NCBI RefSeq assembly: GCF_030272615.1
Contig: NC_081406.1
Location: 215,819,497-215,883,496, forward strand
From: Cryptomeria japonica
Taxonomy: Eukaryota > Streptophyta > Pinopsida > Cupressales > Cupressaceae
DNA length: 64,000 nt
Direction of reading: 5' to 3'
The notes beneath the pieces are model-generated. The model worked only from the letters and a program-made list of their open reading frames with translations. It had not been told where the DNA came from and searched no databases. Of the stretch, positions 1 through 10,479 are shown piece by piece. How positions within the stretch are numbered: the stretch's first letter is position 1; each line of letters opens with the position of its first letter. The position numbers and the translations under genes were made by a program.

Positions 1-117
1 AACCGTCCATGCAAACAGCGACCCAAGCACGTGGAAAGCCATGCGTTACGGAGGCATAAGGAGATTTTTCTACGTTCGATGGGGTTTTCTTGCTTTTGGG
101 TTTTTTATTTATATATG

Positions 118-148
<31 letters not shown>

Positions 149-1771
149 ATATATATTTATTTATATATATATATATATATTTATAAGTACATAAATGTTA
201 TAATGCATATATTTATATATATATATAAGTACATAAATGTTATAATATTATTATTATCATTTTTTTTTTTTCTTATACAGGAGTATTATAATTATTTTTA
301 TTGAGTTATTGAAGATTACTCAGAGCAGGGTAATAATAGGTAATTAACAATGTTTGTAGATTAATTTTCAGGAAATAAATGAAGCAGTAACCAGAGGGAT
401 TTTTTTTTTTTCCATTTCCTTTGTTTTCTACACAGGGAAATTCATTCACAGAGAAAGAAATAGATTATTTCACACAGAGAAATTCTTTCACAGGAAAAGG
501 AATGGTTTATTTCTTTTCTTTTTCACACAGGGAAATTCTTTCACAGAGGAAGAAATAGATTATTTCTTTTGTTTCTTTTCTTTTGTTCTCTACACAGGGA
601 AATTCATTCACAGAGAAAGGAATTCATTTCTTTACACAGGGAAAATTCATTCACAAAGAGGGGAGATTTATTTATACACACAGGGAGATTTGTCTACAGA
701 GAAAATTGTTTGTACACACAGGGAGATCTTATTTTTATCAAAATAAACTGAAGATAATGAATCTATTTTCCATTTACTCTACTTCTTTCAATCTGAAACT
801 AATTTCTTATCAGAATTAAAACAATGAATCTTATTTTCTACAAAATCAGAAACTAAGGATTTAAACAATGAATCTCATTCTACAAAATCTGAAACAAATT
901 TCTTATCAAAATTTTAAACAATGAATTCCATTCTCTACAAATCTGAAACTAATTTCTTATCAAAAATTTAAACAATGAATCTTATTTAACAATAAATCTC
1001 TTTCTCTACAAAATCTAAAAACTAATTCCTTATCAAAATTTCAAACAATGAATCTCATTTAAGCCATAAATCTCATTCTTTACAAAATCTAAAACTAATT
1101 TCATATCAAGAAATTTAACAATGAATCTTATTTAAACCATGACTCTCATTTTCTACAAAATCTAAACTAATTCTTTAACAAAATACAAATGAATTTCATA
1201 CTCATAATTAATCTAATCAAATCTAATCTACCATAAAAATGAGATGCATGAACTAAGTTGAAGGAACCTGGATGCTTGAAGATGGTGTAGAGTCTTCCTT
1301 GATCCTCCAAATTGAAGAGAAATCCTCCCAACAAAAATCTTAGCTGCCAATGAAAGTGGACTACAAAAGAGAATTCAACTTGCAGAAATTTCTTATGGAA
1401 TAGCTAACTCTCATTTTTGAAACTTGTACCTATTTTATAAAAGAAATTTCAAATTCCCACTACCTAATTATTAATTGGAAAAAAAGAGATTCTCTCCCAA
1501 TTTGGCCTCCATGCAAATTAATTAGGCTTAGTGGGAGGAGTTACATGCAAGGAGGTGGGGAAGCCTCTAGAAGCTTCTTATTCCTCCTACAACATGTGCC
1601 TTAATTTGGGTGAGGGAAATTAAATAACAAATTAAAATACATATGCATTTTCCATGTGTGTGTGGTTTATTATTTTTATTCCCTTACAATATTCATTCAA
1701 TAATTCATCCAAAGAATATAAATAGAGTTTTGTATTTAGATCAAAAAAAGTGATAAAGGAGGGTTGTGACA
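1..1771 (-). repeat. 3' LTR of the gag-only gypsy element (partial)
   Basis: It matches 5328-7092 nearly base for base. From about 583 to 1771 the offset is a constant 5321 with no indels, and I see only about three substitutions (near 655, 1018 and 1640). Its sense-strand start TGTCACAACC lies directly after the polypurine tract. The rest of the LTR, about 1.8 kb by comparison with the right copy, is upstream of the window. Confidence 0.9.
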
Positions 1772-1786
1772 TCCTCCCCCCCTTAA
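1772..1786 (-). other. Polypurine tract of the gag-only gypsy element
   Basis: On the minus strand the bases directly before the LTR read AAGGGGGGGAGGAT, followed by TGTCAC. This is the expected plus-strand DNA primer next to a 3' LTR. Confidence 0.8.
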
Positions 1787-1844
1787 TCTGTGCATCGTCC
1801 CGATGCACTTATTAAATGCATTCAAAAGAGTTTATAGTTCATGT

Positions 1845-1997
1845 TCAAAACAAAAAGGGAAATAGCTGCTGCATCTCCTTAGTATCCTCCCACGTGGCAT
1901 TCTTCTCATCGTACTGGTCCCATTGCACTTTGCACTGATCAACCTCTCTGTTGCGCAACTGGCACTGGCGCCTCTCCAAGATTCTGAATGGCTCTAT
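1845..1997 (-). pseudogene. C-terminal pol remnant, chromodomain-like
   Basis: This is a 50-codon minus-strand frame ending in TGA at 1845-1847. It overlaps the last codons of gag in a different frame. It includes IEPFRILERRQCQLRNREVD and, further on, the stretch QWDQYDEKNATWEDTKEM. That resembles the end of gypsy integrases that carry a chromodomain: an LERR.xxLRNRE lead, a VQW strand, an ATWED box and a final LFP. Its presence suggests that the region from protease to integrase was deleted and the last pol codons stayed. That is inference from motif resemblance. Confidence 0.6.
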
Positions 1998-3336
1998 CAT
2001 TATTCCCCCCATTTCTTGGACCTATAGTTTCCACGGGAACATTCTGGTATCTTCTTCTTTGGTTCCTAACTGCTGCATGAATCCTCTGTTGGGGCCCTTG
2101 TTGGGGTTGATTGGCTCTAATTTGTCCTTGCATCCTGGGGAAATCTCTAGCAAAGTGGTTTTCCTCGCACATAAAGCATCCGCCTGGAGGCCCTCTCCTA
2201 CCTTTATTTCTAGGGGGATCATTCCTTGTTTCATTTCCCCTAGGTGGATAAGTTATCCTGTTCTGCTGGTCATTCCTGTTATAGTTGCCCCTATTATCAT
2301 TGCCCCTGTTATTATTGCCCCTATTATTATCATTTCCATTCCTCTGATATTGATTAGGCGGTGGTCTCCTTTCGGAAGAGTTATTCCTTTGACCCTTGTT
2401 GAAATTAGTGTTTCCATTGAATTCTTGCTTCCTTTTAAATGAGTGATTCCCATTATAGTTCCGTCCTGCTAGTGTTTGAATCTTCCTCTCTTGTCTTAGG
2501 GACTTTTCAAGTACTTCATTCATGTTTCTGGGTCCATGCATATCAACCTCTGCCCCTATGTTGGTATTCAGCCCCAAAATGAATTTCCTTGCTTGGCCTT
2601 CTTCATCCCTTTGGTACATAGGCACATATTTAAGCAACTTGGCAAACTTATCCCAATATTGCTGAACGGATAGGGACCCTTGATGTAGATTATGGAATTC
2701 TGTCACTTTCTCATCAAAGAACAATTAAGGGAGCCACCTATCTCGAAAATGGTGAACAAATTGATCCCATGTGATTGTATCCCTGTTATACCCATTTTGT
2801 TCCTTGGTGTTGGTCCACCAACTAGCCGCCTCCCCTGTGAGTTGATAGGAGCCCCATAAAGCCTTGGTTGTTTCGCTAAAATCTCTTAGCTCAAAATATT
2901 TCTCCATTTCATTTAGCCAATTCTCAGCCCCTTCACCAATCTGCCTCCCATCGAACTTAGGAGGGGTGATTTTCTTCAAATCCTTGGAGAGTTCCAATAT
3001 GTTATTTTCCTTCCCATTACCCATCACATTTCCTTGATTGCTACCAGGGTTTCCGTTCTCGGTACCACTTCTGTTCTCATATTCATTCTGCCTTTCCCTA
3101 AGGTCCTGCAGTGATTGTTCCAGGAAGTTGATTTTATCTCTTTGTTCGGTTAGAAGGTCGATTATAGCTTGAACCCCATCTTCGTTATTCCCTAGGTTGT
3201 GTCGAACCTCTTCATGATCTTCCTCATGGTTCCCTTCATGGTTTTCCTCATGGTTTTCCTCCCTTTGACTCCTGGTACGTCTCCCATTACCCCTTCCTCT
3301 TCCTCTTCCTCTTCCTCTTCCTCTTCCTCTTGCCAT
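1939..3336 (-). pseudogene. gag: gag polyprotein of the gag-only gypsy element, one in-frame stop
   Basis: One minus-strand frame of about 465 codons, broken only by a TAA at 2725-2727. The N-terminus is a run of Arg-Gly dipeptides (about residues 3-16), followed by an acidic Glu/His repeat (ENHEENHEGNHEEDHEE). A retrotransposon gag domain spans about residues 120-290, including GEAASWWTNTKE and the FHNLHQGSLSVQQYWDKF segment after the stop. Next comes an Asn/Arg-rich, low-complexity, RNA-binding-like region. The zinc knuckle CFMCEENHFARDF is degenerate: one spacer residue is missing and the last Cys is Phe. The start is the ATG opening the Arg-Gly run, about 135 bases after the primer-binding site. 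It would form the particle that packages element RNA. With one stop it may be only recently dead, or the stop may be suppressed. Confidence 0.85.
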
Positions 3337-3470
3337 TCTAGGTTTTACCTAAAAGTTAAATTGGGTAGTTAGTTTTCTTTTTGTAGAATAAAATTTTAAT
3401 TTCTATTATTGTAAAACATTCCCTTAGTTGAGTAAATTGAAGTGAGCACAAGGCCTAGTTTTGAACCTTT

Positions 3471-3482
3471 CCTCTGATACCA
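3471..3482 (-). other. Primer-binding site, initiator-Met tRNA type
   Basis: On the minus strand this reads TGGTATCAGAGG, two bases after the LTR end. It matches the first eleven bases of the usual plant element primer site TGGTATCAGAGCC. This fixes the minus-strand orientation of the element. Confidence 0.85.
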
Positions 3483-3567
3483 CATGTAATAACCCAACAT
3501 AATTCATCCAACAAAAATTGAGTATATATATTTTTTTCTATTTATGTTTTATTCAATTGCATACTCT

Positions 3568-3730
3568 GGGCATCCATCCAAATAGGATTGGGCATTCATC
3601 CATTCGGGATGAGCTTCTAACCATACGGGTTAGGCAGTTGTCCATACGGGACGTAAATTCCATCTATCCAATACGGGATAGGCATCTACCCATACGGGGT
3701 AGGCATCCATCCAAACGAGATAGGAGATGC
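3568..3730. repeat. Degenerate minisatellite in the LTR, about 20-25 bp unit
   Basis: Variants of ATACGGGATAGGCATCTACC recur about seven times (CATTCGGGATGAGC, CCATACGGGTTAGGC, CCATACGGGACG, CAATACGGGATAGGC, CCATACGGGGTAGGC, CAAACGAGATAGG). A diverged copy of the same module sits in reverse orientation at about 30780-30930. Confidence 0.75.
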
Positions 3731-5220
3731 TCTGGCCAGAGACTTAGACTCATCGGGACCATTCGGGTCCTGAGCCACTCACTAAGTACTACATTCTTCT
3801 AGCAATAATGCACCGAGGTCGCCGTCCTTAGGAGCAATAAGAAAATAATACAAGCTTGAATTCCGCCTCGGAATTTGGCTTAAAGCCTCGGGAAGTCAAG
3901 CGAATCCATACGGGATTCCTTCTGAGTATGCATTGAATTAAGTTTGATTATCTGATCTTTCATTTAGGATTCTTACTCAACCAAGCCTAGACCCCACCCA
4001 CGAATGCCTGAGTACGAGGGACAACTCCGTCCCAAGACTGCCTACATACCCGCTTTGGCACGGGATCAAGGCGTAAAGTATGTAGTTCTATTTTCTAATC
4101 TATGGTTTGATGTAAACTAATTTGTGGGTACGCAACCCTTTCTAGGGTCAGTGTCCCAGACAGTTTCTCTGCGGTTGCTACCCACGAAGGTAGCGCTTAA
4201 GCGAAGGCTCAAGATGGCCTATTGCTTATGGCCTAAACAAAATAACTAGAACCTAATACTTATCATGAGCATCACCCAATTGCAAATCACCAATATCCCT
4301 TTGAGGTGAATAAACAATTAAATAAATAAAGTAAATTTCATGAGAGCTCTTAACTTGACCATCCCTAAGAGGGGTTTACTATGGTTTATCTCAACGGATG
4401 TGGAATTCATTTAAAAGTTATCTTATTAAATTATCGATCCAAGAGGGATTACCCGCCCCTTGGATTTTAACTTCCAAATGTCCCTTATTACTCCCTGACG
4501 ATTTATAGGGACGATGCCACAGACGTCGTTAATGCAGCTTTATTAGGCGTTAAGTGCAGTAGTTCAACACGACGGCATTACCCGTAAGCGTGACCCAGAG
4601 GCACCATATATACCGAACGCTGCTAGTTTTGGTTTTCCAACTTCCTTTATTTAGTTTTCTAACTACGAATAACAAAATGAAAGCGTAAATAATGGAAGTA
4701 ACTACTTGAAGTGTAATTTGCATACAAATGAAACTTGCATAATAGTAATTGCATGAAAGATATAGTAATTCGCATGCTATGAATGAAAGCAATTAATCCA
4801 TGATGTAAGATGACTTAGCGAGTCCAAAATGACGATTAAATCTAAATATTTATAATAAGGTAAGTTAATCTCCAAGGACCAATCAAGTGTCCCAATGATT
4901 TCTTAATTTTTAGAAGAATATAGTCTACAATTTTAAAGTCTATTAGGGATAGTTTAATTACAATCTTGCTACACATTAATCCCATTTTTAATTGAAAGTC
5001 AATATCCTTAAATTTACACTAAGGAGAAAAAAAATCATCATATCCTAAATGTCATTATTATCAACTTTTAAAAAAATTAACTAAATGGTAATTAACTTAG
5101 ATTATCATTTTTTTTTTTTAGAAAACAAATTAAACTTCAATTTTTGAAATACTAAAAAAAACAAATTTTAAAATTTAATGGCAAAGGCTTGCATTTGTTT
5201 ATGATAATAAGGAGGGTTGC

Positions 5221-5330
5221 GGGGTGGGGACCACGGGTCCCATCACCCCTGCGGCCCTGCATGCGCAAGTCCACAGGGATGAGGGGATGCCGTGGGCCCC
5301 CACTGTACCCCTGCGATGGTTTATTGAAAC
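5221..5330. repeat. GC-rich block with imperfect palindrome inside the AT-rich LTR
   Basis: The block is rich in G and C runs, against strongly AT-rich neighbours. Positions 5221-5249 can fold: GGGGTG, GGACC, loop ACG, GGTCC, CACCCC. Its function is unknown. Candidates are an RNA packaging or dimerisation hairpin, or a piece of captured sequence. Confidence 0.6.
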
Positions 5331-5438
5331 CGTCCATGCAAACAGCGACCCAAGCACGTGGAAAGCCGTGCATTACGGAGGCATAAGGAGATTTTTCTGC
5401 GTTCGATGGGGTTTTCTTGCTTTTGGGTTTTTTATTTA

Positions 5439-5441
<3 letters not shown>

Positions 5442-5533
<92 letters not shown>

Positions 5534-5545
5534 ATATATATATAT
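5442..5545. repeat. TA-rich microsatellite in the right LTR (counterpart at 110-185)
   Basis: Almost pure TA dinucleotides with scattered TTTA interruptions. The left LTR carries the same tract at 110-185 with a different length, which explains the change in offset between the two LTRs. Confidence 0.9.
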
Positions 5546-5739
5546 AAGTACATAAATGTTATAATATTATTATTATCATTTTTTTTTTTTTTTCTTATAC
5601 ATGAGTATTATAATTATTTTTAATGAGTTATTGAAGATTACTCAGAGTAGGGTAATAATAGGTAATTAACAATGTCTGTAGATTAATTTTCAGGAAATAA
5701 ATGAAGTAGTAACCAGAGGGATTTTTTTTTTTCCATTTC

Positions 5740-6540
5740 CTTTGTTTTCTACACGGGGAAATTCATTCACAAAGAAAGAAATAGATTATTTCACACAGAG
5801 AAATTCTTTCATAGGAAAAGGAATGGTTTATTTCTTTTCTTTTTCACACAGGGAAATTCTTTCACAGAGGAAGAAATAGATTATTTCTTTTGTTTCTTTT
5901 CTTTTGTTCTCTACACAGGGAAATTCATTCACAGAGAAAGGAATTCATTTCTTTACACAGGGAAAATTCATTCACAGAGAGGGGAGATTTATTTATACAC
6001 ACAGGGAGATTTGTCTACAGAGAAAATTGTTTGTACACACAGGGAGATCTTATTTTTATCAAAATAAACTGAAGATAATGAATCTATTTTCCATTTACTC
6101 TACTTCTTTCAATCTGAAACTAATTTCTTATCAGAATTAAAACAATGAATCTTATTTTCTACAAAATCAGAAACTAAGGATTTAAACAATGAATCTCATT
6201 CTACAAAATCTGAAACAAATTTCTTATCAAAATTTTAAACAATGAATTCCATTCTCTACAAATCTGAAACTAATTTCTTATCAAAAATTTAAACAATGAA
6301 TCTTATTTAACAATAAATCTCTTTCTCTACAAAATCTAGAAACTAATTCCTTATCAAAATTTCAAACAATGAATCTCATTTAAGCCATAAATCTCATTCT
6401 TTACAAAATCTAAAACTAATTTCATATCAAGAAATTTAACAATGAATCTTATTTAAACCATGACTCTCATTTTCTACAAAATCTAAACTAATTCTTTAAC
6501 AAAATACAAATGAATTTCATACTCATAATTAATCTAATCA
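5740..6540. repeat. Degenerate tandem repeats in the LTR (also 419-1215)
   Basis: There are two repeat fields. About 5745-6050 repeats a CACACAGGGAAATTC...TTCACAGAGAAAG motif. About 6060-6510 repeats a unit of roughly 50-60 bases built on AAACAATGAATCTCATT, CTACAAAATCTGAAAC and TAATTTCTTATCA. The left LTR has the same fields. They give rise to short spurious open frames, which I do not call genes. Confidence 0.8.
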
Positions 6541-6750
6541 AATCTAATCTACCATAAAAATGAGATGCATGAACTAAGTTGAAGGAACCTGGATGCTTGA
6601 AGATGGTGTAGAGTCTTCCTTGATCCTCCAAATTGAAGAGAAATCCTCCCAACAAAAATCTTAGCTGCCAATGAAAGTGGACTACAAAAGAGAATTCAAC
6701 TTGCAGAAATTTCTTATGGAATAGCTAACTCTCATTTTTGAAACTTGTAC

Positions 6751-6760
6751 CTATTTTATA
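6751..6760 (-). promoter_or_regulatory. Candidate TATA box of the gypsy LTR
   Basis: The minus strand reads TATAAAATAG about 335 bases into the LTR, a usual place for a retrotransposon core promoter. The left LTR has the same site at about 1430-1439. Position and sequence are the only evidence. Confidence 0.4.
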
Positions 6761-7092
6761 AAAGAAATTTCAAATTCCCACTACCTAATTATTAATTGGA
6801 AAAAAAGAGATTCTCTCCCAATTTGGCCTCCATGCAAATTAATTAGGCTTAGTGGGAGGAGTTACATGCAAGGAGGTGGGGAAGCCTCTAGAAGCTTCTT
6901 ATTCCTCCTACAACATGTGCCTTAATTTGGGTGAGGGAAATTAAATAACAAATTAAAATATATATGCATTTTCCATGTGTGTGTGGTTTATTATTTTTAT
7001 TCCCTTACAATATTCATTCAATAATTCATCCAAAGAATATAAATAGAGTTTTGTATTTAGATCAAAAAAAGTGATAAAGGAGGGTTGTGACA

Positions 7093-8584
7093 TAAAGCTA
7101 TGGAAGATGAATTGGAACAAATTGAAAAGAATAACACATGGACATTAGTTCCCTGGCCTAAAGACAAAAATGTAATTGGAACAAAATGGGTATTCAGAAA
7201 CAAACTCAATGAAGATGGTAAGGTAATCGAAAATAAAGCAAGAATAGTGTGTAAGGGATATTCATAGAAAAAAGGAATTGATTATAATGAAACCTTTGCA
7301 CCCGTAGCTAGAATTGAGGCAATCTGATTATTCTTGGCTTTCGCAGCACACAAGAACTATAAAGTATATCAGATGGATATTAAATGTGCATTTCTGAATG
7401 GAGATCTTGAAGAAGAAGTTTATATTGAACAAATTGATGGATTTTCTTTGACAGATGACAAAGATATGGTTTGCAGGTTAAGGAAAGCTTTGTATGGGTT
7501 GAAGCAAGCTCCAAGAGCTTGGTATACAAGATTGGATAAATATCTTTTGAAGATTGGTTTTACTAAAGGTAATGCTAACAACAATTTATACTACAAAGTG
7601 ACTAATGATGACATCTTGGTTATAGAAGTTTTTGTTGATGATATACTCTTTGGAGGAGAAGATGGATTGTGTAAAGACTTTTCTAATGAAATGCAACAAG
7701 AATTTGAAATGTCTATGATTGGAGAGATAAAATTCTTTTTAGGATTGCAGATTTCACAGACTGATAAAGGTAAATTCCTGAGTCAATCTAAGTATTTGAA
7801 GGAGTTGCTAAAGAAATTTGGAATGGAGAACTCTAAAATGGTAAGCACACCTATGACTATAACTGACAAATTATCACTAAGGGATGAATCAACACCTATT
7901 AATCTGACTAGGTACAAGTCTATGATAGGAGGTTTACTGTATTTGACACAAACAAGACTTGATATTATGAATGCAGTATGTATTGTTTCAAGATTTTAGA
8001 GTAATCCTAAAGAAAATCATGAATCGGCAGTAAAAAGGATTTTCTGATACTTACAAGGCACTACAAATCTTGGCTTATGGTATCCTAGAGATGAAAACTT
8101 TGAATTATGTGCATACACAGATGCAAATTGGGTAGGAGATATAGATGACAAAAAAAGCACCACTGGAGGAGCATTTTTTCTTGGTAGCAGATTAATTTCT
8201 TGGTTGAGCAAGAAACAAAGTTGCACATCTTTATCAACAACAAAATCAGAATATGTTGTAGCAGCAACTAATTGCACATAGGTATTATGACTTAAGCAAA
8301 TGTTGAAGGATATAAAGGTAAAATGCAAGGAACCTATAACTATTTACTGTGATAATACAACAACAATTGATATATCTAAGAACCTGGTACTTCACTCAAA
8401 AACTAAACATGTTTCTATCAAATTAAATTTTCTGAAAGAGAATGTTGAAGCAAAAGAAGTAAAATTGGTTTATGTGAATACTAAAGAATAGATTGCAGAT
8501 ATCTTTACTAAGCCTTTGCCTAAAGAGACTTTTGAATATCTCAAAGATCAGCTTGGGGTTATACCCCCACTGGTAGAGACTTAG
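7093..8584 (+). pseudogene. pol: Copia A pol: reverse transcriptase and RNase H, seven in-frame stops
   Basis: A single reading frame runs from the gypsy insertion to TAG at 8582-8584 with no frameshift. The reverse transcriptase (RVT_2) includes NTWTLVP, GTKWVFRNKLNEDG, MDIKCAFLNGDLEEEVY, ALYGLKQAPRAWY and the catalytic box FVDDILFGG. The RNase H region includes AYTDANWVGD, KSTTGGAFFLG, TIYCDNTTTIDISKN and IADIFTKPLPKETFEY. Stops interrupt it at 7265 (TAG), 7325 (TGA), 7997 (TAG), 8045 (TGA), 8279 (TAG), 8288 (TGA) and 8489 (TAG). All fit transitions from Gln, Arg or Trp codons. The first part of the reverse transcriptase, integrase and gag are outside the window. Confidence 0.9.
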
Positions 8585-8743
8585 ACAATTGATGTTTGTC
8601 ATCAACTGATAGAATTAATAGAGAAATCTTTTATTCTGAATTTGATGAGGAGAGCTACTTCTCAAGGGGAGTAGTTGGTATTTTGTAATGAGTTGGTATT
8701 TTGTATTTGAATCTAGTTTTTGTATTGCTTTGGCATTTGATGT

Positions 8744-8963
8744 CAAAGGGGGAGAGATTGATATGGAAAAACACATGGAAGACACATTACTCCTTGGCGG
8801 AGAGACTTTTACTTTAAGGAGAGATTGTTGGAGAGATTGATTACTCTCTGTATTTGGTTATGATCTCTTTGGGAGATTGTTGGTTTTTGGTTTTTGGCAT
8901 TTCTATTTTGGCACTTTGATGGTTTTTCCATCTTGTGTTGCCATCAATGCCAAACGGGGAGAT
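8744..8963 (+). other. Multiple polypurine tracts of copia A
   Basis: CAAAGGGGGAGAGATTG lies at about 8744-8760, and AAACGGGGAGAT at 8952-8963, directly before the LTR start TGTTGG. The second is the priming tract. The first is the extra tract expected in Sireviruses. No open frame of note lies between 8585 and 8963. Confidence 0.75.
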
Positions 8964-10019
8964 TGTTGGTATTTTAGATATATCGATATGGTTTTGTCAT
9001 TGATGTCAACACTTATCAACACTTGTCAACTTATCAGCACTTGGAGAACTAGTTATGTTCACCAGCAAGCGACTTATGCACAGTCACTGGTATTTGGTTC
9101 ACCGACAAGTTATATTGTTCACCATCACTTGGAATAAATTGGAAACTACTTGGTTATGTTGAAGACATCGTTTTGACATTTTGTCTTAGTGATTTGTTCA
9201 TTTGCATATTCGGGTTTGGATATTTGTTGTTACTGGTAAATAGGTCCAGGATATACACCAGTAGGCATATTTATTCTAGATCAACATGACATGTCATGGA
9301 GATGATTTGTTATTATTTTAAATGCATTGAGCCGACATCATGCATCACATATTGTTTCATTTGTAATTGATTTTATTGTAATATATTTTAGTGAGCTGAC
9401 CTACTCTATTGGTCTTAGGTTATGGTATAAATGTAAGATCTCATTTGTAAGATTAATATAAGCAAGGATAGAGATTGAAATAAGGTATATGTGAATATAA
9501 GCAGAGCTATACACACATACATCATTCAAGATTGAAGGAAGGTTTGAAGAAGGTATATCAGAGCTAAACTGGTACTGAATCTAGCATATGAAGATGCTAT
9601 TTTTTGTAGTTCATTATCATTAGATTTAATCATCCAATTTTAGTTAGTGTGACTCTCATTTTGTGATTGAGTAGTGAGCTCTAGGCACTTGGCCTTTCTG
9701 GATGTGCAGACCCCATATTGTACACACATACTATCTGTAGTAGTATCATCTGATTGTGGGTAAGGTTTTCCACGGTGGTTTTTCCCCTTACAAGGTTTCC
9801 ATGTATAAATACTGGTGTTATGTGTTATGGATGATATTGTCTTTCTATTTCATGCATTAATCTTTACCGGTACTGCAATTAACTGATAAACTGTCTACCG
9901 ACATAAAGTTTGGTTTACCAGTATTAAGCATTAAGTTTGGTTAAGTTGATTTTGGTTTGAACTTATTGGACAACTGATTCACCCCCCCCTCCCCTCTTAG
10001 TTGTCTCTGGGACCTAACA
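8964..10019 (+). repeat. 3' LTR of copia A
   Basis: It starts TGTTGGTATTTTAG after the polypurine tract and ends GGGACCTAACA, 1,056 bp. A TATAAAT box is at 9426-9432. The 3' part has the module shared by the other copia LTRs here: GAGCTCTAGGCACTTGGCC, a GTGCAGACCCC segment, a cytosine run after CTGATTCACCC, then CTAACA. Confidence 0.85.
9426..9432 (+). promoter_or_regulatory. Candidate TATA box of the copia A LTR
   Basis: GGTATAAATGTAAGATCTC closely matches the same element at 29606-29612 in copia B's LTR (GGTATAAATATGATGTAAG). Conservation between two families supports a promoter role. Confidence 0.5.
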
Positions 10020-10479
10020 CATATACAGATGAGATGTTGATGACCAGAAGAGCACATCCGGTGGAGCTTTCTGTCTTGGAAAGAAACTTGTTTCATGGAT
10101 CAACAAAAAGTAGTTATGTACCTCTTTATCTACTGTTGAAGTTGAATATGTTGTTGCTGCTACTAATTATACATGAGTTCTATGGATGAAGCAAATGCTG
10201 AAGGATATAAAGGTACATTGTAATGAACTGGTAGTTATTCACTATGATAACTCTGCTACTATTGATATATCAAAAAATTCAATATTTCATTCTAAGACAA
10301 AGCACATATCTATCAAGTATAACTTTTTGAAGGAGAAGGTGGTAGAAAATGAAGCCAGACTAATTTATGTGAACACTAAAGAGCAGATTGCAGACATCTT
10401 TACTATACCTTTTCCTAAAGAATCATTTGTGTACTTCAGAGATAGATTGGGGGTTTGTGCCCCTCTGGTAGAGACTTGA
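10020..10479 (+). pseudogene. pol: Copia B RNase H, C-terminal part of pol
   Basis: Begins in the YTD segment of RNase H (TATACAGATG) where copia A was inserted. From 10186 one frame gives MKQMLKDIKVHCNELVVIHY, DNSATIDISKN, KTKHISIKYNFLKE and the end QIADIFTIPFPKES before TGA at 10477-10479. The part before 10186 is shifted and carries a stop (TGAG at about 10171). It is close to copia A at protein level but clearly a different copy. Confidence 0.85.

Larger units (their letters stand above)
1..7092 (-). mobile_element. Non-autonomous Ty3/gypsy retrotransposon with gag but no pol (TR-GAG type)
   Basis: Two near-identical direct repeats (1-1771 and 3485-7092) flank a 1.7-kb internal region. 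Read on the minus strand the order is 5' LTR (right), a primer-binding site matching the initiator-Met tRNA 3' end, gag, a short pol remnant, a polypurine tract, then the 3' LTR (left, cut by the window start). The LTR runs from TGTCACAACC to GGTTATTACA. No protease, reverse transcriptase, RNase H or integrase is present, so it must borrow enzymes. It sits inside the reverse transcriptase of copia A at 7092/7093. The left target duplication is outside the window, so only the right junction can be tested. Confidence 0.88.
3485..7092 (-). repeat. 5' LTR of the gag-only gypsy element, 3.6 kb
   Basis: Plus-strand ends are TGTAATAACCC and GGGTTGTGACA. The length is 3,608 bp, unusually long for an LTR. 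It is a mosaic of low-complexity modules: a short minisatellite near the 3' (sense) end, a GC-rich palindromic block, a long TA microsatellite and a field of degenerate repeats (each listed separately). I see no protein-coding signal. The open frames across the TA tract are artefacts of the repeat. Confidence 0.88.
7093..10019 (+). mobile_element. Copia A: 3' part of a Sirevirus-like Ty1/copia element
   Basis: The visible part holds reverse transcriptase, RNase H, several polypurine tracts and the 3' LTR. The 5' half lies beyond the gag-only gypsy element, left of the window. The repeated AAAGGGGGAGA-type tracts before the LTR are a known feature of the Sirevirus lineage. The LTR ends in CTAACA at 10019, and the next base already belongs to another copia RNase H gene (copia B), so A was inserted into B. 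The base run CATAT just after the LTR may be A's target duplication, but the left partner is not visible. Confidence 0.85.

Noticed and set aside
41-304. Open frames of Tyr-Ile repeats over the TA microsatellite (also near 5152-5623)
   Set aside because: They are translations of a TA dinucleotide tract, occur on both strands, and are not conserved between the two LTRs.
569-819. Short frames in the repeat field of the gypsy LTR (also 5890-6140)
   Set aside because: They arise from degenerate tandem repeats; two overlapping frames are equally open and there is no start context or family motif.
7334-8491. Copia A pol as a working gene
   Set aside because: Domain motifs are clear, but seven in-frame stops break it and the gypsy insertion removes its 5' half.
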